From assembly GCF_004664715.2 (NCBI RefSeq), contig NC_051070.1, positions 39,830,456-39,894,455 on the forward strand: DNA of 64,000 bases, read 5' to 3'. Shown here one piece after another: positions 59,095 to 64,000 of this stretch (within the stretch, counting starts at the first letter, position 1; each line of letters starts with the position of its first letter). A model generated the notes under the pieces. The model saw only the letters and a list, made by a program, of their open reading frames with translations. It searched no databases and was not told the origin of the DNA. Source of the DNA: Peromyscus leucopus (lineage: Eukaryota; Chordata; Mammalia; Rodentia; Cricetidae). The translations under genes and the position numbers were made by a program.

Positions 59095-59385
59095 TTTAGA
59101 GCCCTCTGGCAATAGAATTAGGATCCATCCCTGTTGCATGAGTTGGCTTTTTGGAGACCACTACCTATGGTTGGACACCTTGCACAGCCTTGATGCAGGG
59201 GGAGCGACTTGGACCTGCCTCAACTCTGTGTACCAGACTCTGCTGACTCCCCATGGAAGCTTTACATTTTAGAGGAGAGAATGGGGGGTAGGATGGTATG
59301 GGGAGGCTGAGAGAGGAATGGGAGGAGGGAAAAGAGGGGATCTGTGATTGGTATGTAAAATGAATAAAAAAATTAATCTAAAGAG
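59095..59385 (+). mobile_element. L1 3' UTR fragment
   Basis: GCATGAGTTGGCTTTTTGGA, CTGACTCCCCATGGAAGC, G-rich tract, GATCTGTGATTGGTATGTAA, AATGAATAAAAA. Confidence 0.82.
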
Positions 59386-59934
59386 AGTACTGAATGTAGA
59401 TGGTATGGATAGCTGTTCAACCATGTCAATATGCTTATTAAGCTTGTAGCAATATAAATCCCACAGATGGAAGTCCTAAAATACAAAGATGAACACTAAC
59501 ATGAATGATTTTTAAAAAATTCTTTGCATAATAGATATTTGTCTTGGAAATATTTAAGCATGTAAAATTAAAAAAAAAAAGTATCTTCTGACTTGAGGTC
59601 ATTTTCTGCTATTACACCACAGAGTAAAATTTTGCACTTTTGACAAAGAATATTGCAATAATCTATAAAGAAATAATGTTTATATTACAATCAGTAGTGG
59701 CCTTAATTGATTGAATTTTACTCTAAAATTTATAATGTACACCACAAGTCTCATTTTTATTATATTTTATTTATAATCCATTTGTTTATTAAACTTTATA
59801 GCATAAATCAATCAATATAGACATGATTCTACACTGTATTTTTTATTAAATTTGATTTTCTATCATACTTTGCCACATAAATACTGACAATTGTCCCTAT
59901 GTATTTTGAAAAAAAAATCTTGCTTATTACTGTT
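59386..59934. other. No gene seen
   Basis: AT-rich. Confidence 0.5.
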
Positions 59935-60317
59935 TTTTATTAAGATTTTTAAAATTCATTTTACATACCAATCACAGATCCCACTCTTCCTTCCTCCCAC
60001 CCCTTCAGCCTTCTCCCACTTACCCACCCCTCATTCCTTCCTACAAGAATGTAAGGCCTTACATGGGGAGTCAGCAGAGCATGGTCCATTAGGTAGAGGC
60101 AGGTCAAAGACCCTCCCCCTGTCTCAAGGCTGTGCAAGGTGTCCCACTACAGGTAGTGGGCTCTAAAAGGCCAGCTCATGCACCAGGGATGGATTCTGAT
60201 CAAGCTATACAACTGTGTCTTGCCTATGCAGAGGGCCTATTCCAGTCCCATGATGGCTCCACAAGTGTTGGTCTAAATTTCATGAGTTCTCACTAGCTTA
60301 GTTTGGTTGTTCTTGTA
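59935..60317 (-). mobile_element. L1 3' UTR fragment, minus strand
   Basis: The reverse of the same 3' end: ATTCATTTTACATACCAATC, pyrimidine tract, CTACAAGAATGTAAGGCC-type text, GGAGTCAGCAGAGCATGG. Stops where the ERV LTR begins at 60,318. Confidence 0.78.
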
Positions 60318-62496
60318 TGTAGCTGGAGTTTTATCTCCAGGTTCCGCCAAGCCCTGGCAGTCTCTTAACCCACTTAGGTTGGGTTTTATATCTAAGGTTT
60401 TATATCTAACTTATCTTTTATCATAATTAAGGAAAATTATAACTATCTAGCTTCAACTACATCAAAGATCTCAGAAGGATATAATATTACCTGAGAAATG
60501 GGAGAATGATGCAAGCAACTTTCAGGAGTCTTGCAGGGTAGACAGAGACAGCTGGCAGGCAGTCTGGACAGTCATCCAAATTTCTCTTGTAAAGTTGGGG
60601 GACATTTTGCCAAACAAAGTTCAGTGGTCACCTTTTTATGGGACCTGCATGTCCAGTTGATCAAGCAGTCTAGTCAAGAACAGTTTCTTGTCCAAATGGC
60701 TATTTTTGTCAAAGGTGAAGATAAACTCCATATAGTAGTGTCTTTGATGCCCATCCTCCTCTCTAAAGTAAATCAGTGCTGCCAGGATCAGACATGTCTT
60801 ACTGTCCAGAAAGTCTAAATTTTTTAAAATATTTTAAATGCCATATTTTGTAGGTCTTTGAAGTATTTGAAGATTACCTATCTATCTGAAATATATCTAT
60901 GTATACCTAGAAGACTTAACTAACATGGCTATGAGTATGATTATTATAGATGACTAATTATTAATTTATTTTTTAATTATCTATTACAATTTTAAATGAG
61001 CTGTACAATCATAACACCTTAAACAAGTGTAGAAATATACACACAGTATAACAAAATCAGCTTTAAGTTTGTATCAATAAACTAAAATCTATACCAATGT
61101 AAACATTTTAAGCATAAACTAAAATCTATACCAATCTAAAACATTATAAACAAGTTGTTGCTCTTTAAAAGTATGTTCATTAATCTACCCTTTTATCCTA
61201 TCATCTCTATATCCTATATATCTATATCATATCCCCCCTTTTTTAGAATGAGATCGCATTTATAATCAACTTGTTTTAAATAAAATATTGGTTTTTGTCT
61301 ATCCCACACAAGAGGTCTCTTCTGATTTGGGACACAAGAATCTCCTAACCTTTTCTTTTTGTAATATGCCTGGGTTTAGAGGGGGAGTGAGCCAATTTCA
61401 TCTCCAAAGCCAGCTTGGTATATTTGGGAATTTAGACGTAGCTTCTCTTACTACTTACTGCTGGAGGGGGGTGCTGTATCTTATGGGGGACACAACGAAA
61501 ATTTTAGGATTATGGAGTAGTCCATGAGGATGTATCATCTGAGCCAGTTGTCTTGAAACTGTTTTGGATGTTAGATCATCTGGGCCATGGTGTCATTGGA
61601 GACCATTCAGGTGGTCTTGGCTGGTCAAACCTGATGTATCTTAATCTGGAACAAATCCATAGCCTCTGGCTTTCTGTGGAAACAAAAACAGAGCCTCTTT
61701 TTCAAAGCAAAATATCCTTATATCCAAATTTTGAAGTCAAAGTACCTTTAAAATATACATGTTGGCATAACTCAACAGCTTTTGCAATCAAATGTTTTTC
61801 TTCAGTTATGAATATCAAAGAGAACATAATCCAGATTATCTGTGTGGTAGCATTCTTTAAGTGGCTTATTTTTTGTATTACCTTAAACCTATTGCTTTAA
61901 ACTGTAGCATTCTAAGACTGAAACAGCACTGTGGCTGCTGGCTCTGCCCACTTCAGCTTCCCAACACGGCAGTGGTACTTTTCCGCCAGCTCTGGGAGCC
62001 ATCAACTCTCAGAAATAGTGGGTCTATGGTTCTATCAAAGCAGCGTGTAGCTGAGAAGCTCTTTTTTTTTTAACTAGTAAAAACTATATCCAACACAGAG
62101 CATAGTGCGCAACTTGGAGACACCTCTGTGTAACATAGCCTAGGTCAAGCCTGCATGCACGCCACGAACCCTCCATAGCTCAAACCGGCATGTTGCGGCG
62201 TCTAGCTGCCGTATGAGACATGAAGCAGGAACCTGGTTTTGGCTCTGTTTAGAATTGGTTATTAAATATTGTCAGGTTTAAGGTGGAAACTCTTGGACGC
62301 CATTTGTAGCTAGAGTTTTCTGTCTGGGTCCTGTCTTGCCCCAGCAGTCCCTTAACCCACTTATAAAATAAACATACAAATGCTTATATTATTTAAACTG
62401 CTTGGCCATTAACTCAGGCCTATCATTGTCTAGCTCTTACTCTTATATTCAGCACATTTCTATTAATCTATACTTTGCACTTGGTTCGTGGCTTAG
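60318..62496 (-). mobile_element. Decayed class II ERV with family 'C' LTR pieces
   Basis: TGTAGCTGGAG at 60,318 starts a 3' LTR of which only about 65 bp remain. TGTAGCTAGAG at 62,305 starts the 5' LTR, kept to about 62,496 (AACTGCTTGGCCATTAACTC, CAGCACATTTCTATTAATCT as at 21,340). Between them: non-coding internal sequence. At 60,425-60,600 this resembles the outer ERV at 37,550-37,740, and near 61,390-61,415 ATCTCCAAAGCCAGCTT parallels CAACTCCAAAGCCAACTT near 38,200. Frames of 79-115 codons inside (61,288-61,900) show no gag, pol or env motif. Probably a non-autonomous element. Confidence 0.6.
62285..62302 (-). other. Primer-binding site, decayed, tRNA-Lys-like
   Basis: The minus strand TGGCGTCCAAGAGTTTCC starts two bases from the LTR. 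The first ten bases fit a tRNA-Lys (1,2) type site with one change; the rest is worn. Confidence 0.5.
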
Positions 62497-62539
62497 ATAG
62501 AACATATTAAGTATTAGATTCAGGCTCTTTAGAATAGGA

Positions 62540-62760
62540 CACCTTTTGGAATGATCTTTGTAACATGCCATTTACCTATACTCTAGACTTCTCTGGATTT
62601 TAGTATATGTTTCTTGCTTGATATTGTTCACATTGGTTGTAGTTCCATCTTATCTAGGTCATTAACCCTCTTTACCCATGGACAATATTTGATAACCTTT
62701 CCTTGTATATAGTCTTGTATTAGTTTAGAACCTTCTTATTTAGACAAAAGGGGGAGAAAT
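62540..62760 (+). mobile_element. ERV 3' internal end with polypurine tract
   Basis: AT-rich text ending TTATTTAGACAAAAGGGGGA: a polypurine tract at 62,746-62,759, followed by TGGTG (62,761) as the likely LTR start. Plus strand, so opposite to the adjacent ERV. Confidence 0.5.
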
Positions 62761-63060
62761 TGGTGAAATTATTAAGGCCACCCCACATAGTTAAAAGGGA
62801 GGTTTATTTAGTGGCATAACTTACAAATGAAGGGAAAGGTAGGTTGCAGTGTCTGGGAAAGACACAGTGCATTTCGACAGTGTTCTCTGGAAAACTCTGC
62901 TCAGTCTACCTCCAGCATCCAAGGTCCAGGAACCAAGAGAGGGCGCCTCCAGATCCCGGGTCTTCTTGGCCCTGCCTTGTAGGCGTGACAGTTACTGAAG
63001 CCTCAATTAGGGTTGGAACTTCCAGATCAAGGTTAGAATGGCTACCCACTACACTTGTAT
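62761..63060 (+). mobile_element. Probable LTR fragment, unnamed
   Basis: Starts TGGTGAAATTATTAAGG directly after a polypurine tract. No 3' boundary; gives way to L1 text after about 63,060. Overlapping frames of about 90 codons on both strands lack motifs. Confidence 0.35.
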
Positions 63061-63109
63061 GTTTCCCCATCATGACCTTTATGCCCTTGCTCATAGAATC
63101 TCTCTTCTC

Positions 63110-63240
63110 TCTCTTTGACTGAATTCCTGGAGCTCCGCCTGGTATTTGGCTGTGGATCTCTGCATCTGCTTCCATCAGTTACTGAAGAAAGTTTCTGTGG
63201 TGACAGTTAGGGTATTCACCAGTAATCCACAAGGATGACC
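63110..63240 (-). mobile_element. L1 fragment, minus strand
   Basis: GAGCTCCGCCTGGTATTTGG, CTGTGGATCTCTGCATCTGC, TTCCATCAGTTACTG: reverse L1 3' UTR text, as also seen in part near 25,385. Confidence 0.7.
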
Positions 63241-63357
63241 CCAGCTTATTACTCTTTTTAAACTGTGTTCCTTATATCTTCAAAATATTCTTTTACAAAT
63301 GAATTTCTTTGATAACTTCATTCTTTGTTTAATGAAAACTTTCTTGAACAGCTTTAG

Positions 63358-63555
63358 AGCTGATTAGTGGGTGAGAGAGCACTTGGTCCTCTTGCAGAGA
63401 CTTGGAGTTATTGCTATACTCACTATGATAATTCAAAACCAGCTATAACCTCAGTTCCAGGGGATTCAAAACCTTCTTTGGACCTTCATCAGCACCAGTC
63501 ACACACAAGGTGCAAATAAAGACATTCACATAAAACACACATACACATGAGATAA
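63358..63555 (+). mobile_element. B2 SINE, diverged
   Basis: GCTGATTAGTGGGTGAGAGA (A-box side), AACCTCAGTTCCAGGGGATT, CTTCATCAGCACCAGTCACA, AACACACATACACATGAGAT. Full-length order with many substitutions. Confidence 0.75.
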
Positions 63556-64000
63556 AAATCACTTAAAATTATTTTCATTAAACAATTCTATTTAAAATTA
63601 TTTGAAATATTCTTGTGATCCTTTACCTTTTAACTATTTTTAAATATTAATATTAGAATAAAATGACACCATTTCTTCCTTTCCTTTCTTCCCTCCAACA
63701 ATTCCCTGGACCTTCCCTCTTGCTTTCTGTCAAATTCATGGCCTCTTTTTACTTTAATTCTTGTTGCAAACATAGAAATGCATAAATACAACCAGTTCAG
63801 CCTGTATACTGCTACTTGTATGTATCTGTTTTATGGCTGGCCACTTTGTATTGGGTAACTAATTGTCATGTCTTCCTCTTTTGTTGGTTGCTTGTGGTAT
63901 CAATAGATGTCATATAGGGAAACATAGTTTTTTCAACAGAGTTAGATAATTAATGTCCCTCGCTCTATGTTGTTCTACTTCTCTCCTTGTCTTCATCCTT
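63556..64000. other. No gene seen
   Basis: Starts with AT-rich tail-like sequence. From about 63,670 CTTCC-rich text and TGGTATCAATAGATGTCATA resemble reverse L1, running off the window; not resolvable. Confidence 0.35.

Noticed and set aside
61288..62073. Frames of 70-115 codons as possible env or accessory genes
   Set aside because: No signal peptide, cleavage site or Cys pattern that I can recognise; the internal region looks non-coding.
1..64000. CRISPR arrays, operons, riboswitches, prophage or other prokaryotic systems
   Set aside because: The window is rodent nuclear DNA; the only regular repeats are microsatellites, L1 monomers and the ORF1 21-bp units.

Overview
The window looks like nuclear DNA of a muroid rodent, most likely a cricetid (deer-mouse, vole or hamster type). 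The grounds are B1, B2 and ID SINEs, L1 (Lx-like) 3' ends, MT-type MaLR LTRs, several class II ERV LTR families and long GT/CT microsatellites. The species call is an inference from repeat style; I cannot search a repeat library. I find no convincing host gene: no exon series, no conserved host domain, no tRNA or rRNA gene. Every long reading frame with recognisable protein similarity belongs to a retroelement. The window is best read as an intergenic or deep intronic, AT-rich region.

Layout. 1-5.3 kb: two MaLR-type ERVL remnants on the minus strand, broken by two class II solo LTRs. 5.3-21 kb: mostly AT-rich unique DNA with scattered B1s, an old Lx-type L1 3' end (about 12.05-12.78 kb), MaLR LTRs and microsatellites. 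21-29 kb: a solo LTR, a minus-strand 5'-truncated L1 (about 25.0-27.7 kb) carrying a nested B1 and a nested solo LTR, then another solo LTR. 29,288-35,943: a structurally full-length L1 with two GC-rich 5' monomers, ORF1, ORF2, a G-rich 3' UTR and a 13-bp target-site duplication; both ORFs are broken. 36.8-42.95 kb: an outer minus-strand class II (betaretrovirus-like) ERV whose integrase is split by a second minus-strand provirus with its own long LTR, tRNA-Lys3 primer site and broken gag, plus two later B1 insertions. 43-60 kb: AT-rich DNA with L1 3' ends, solo LTRs, SINEs and microsatellites. 60.3-63.6 kb: a decayed ERV, a second ERV 3' end in the opposite orientation, an L1 fragment and a B2.

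The best-supported result is a set of insertion boundaries visible directly as exact target-site duplications. There are 6-bp duplications around seven complete LTR solos, a 6-bp duplication around the nested provirus, 13-bp duplications around the L1 and an ID SINE, and 16-bp duplications around two B1s. They give a partial relative chronology. I saw no sign of a new functional system; the unusual items are structural: nested proviruses, an LTR family carrying B1-like segments, and an ID SINE with an odd tail.
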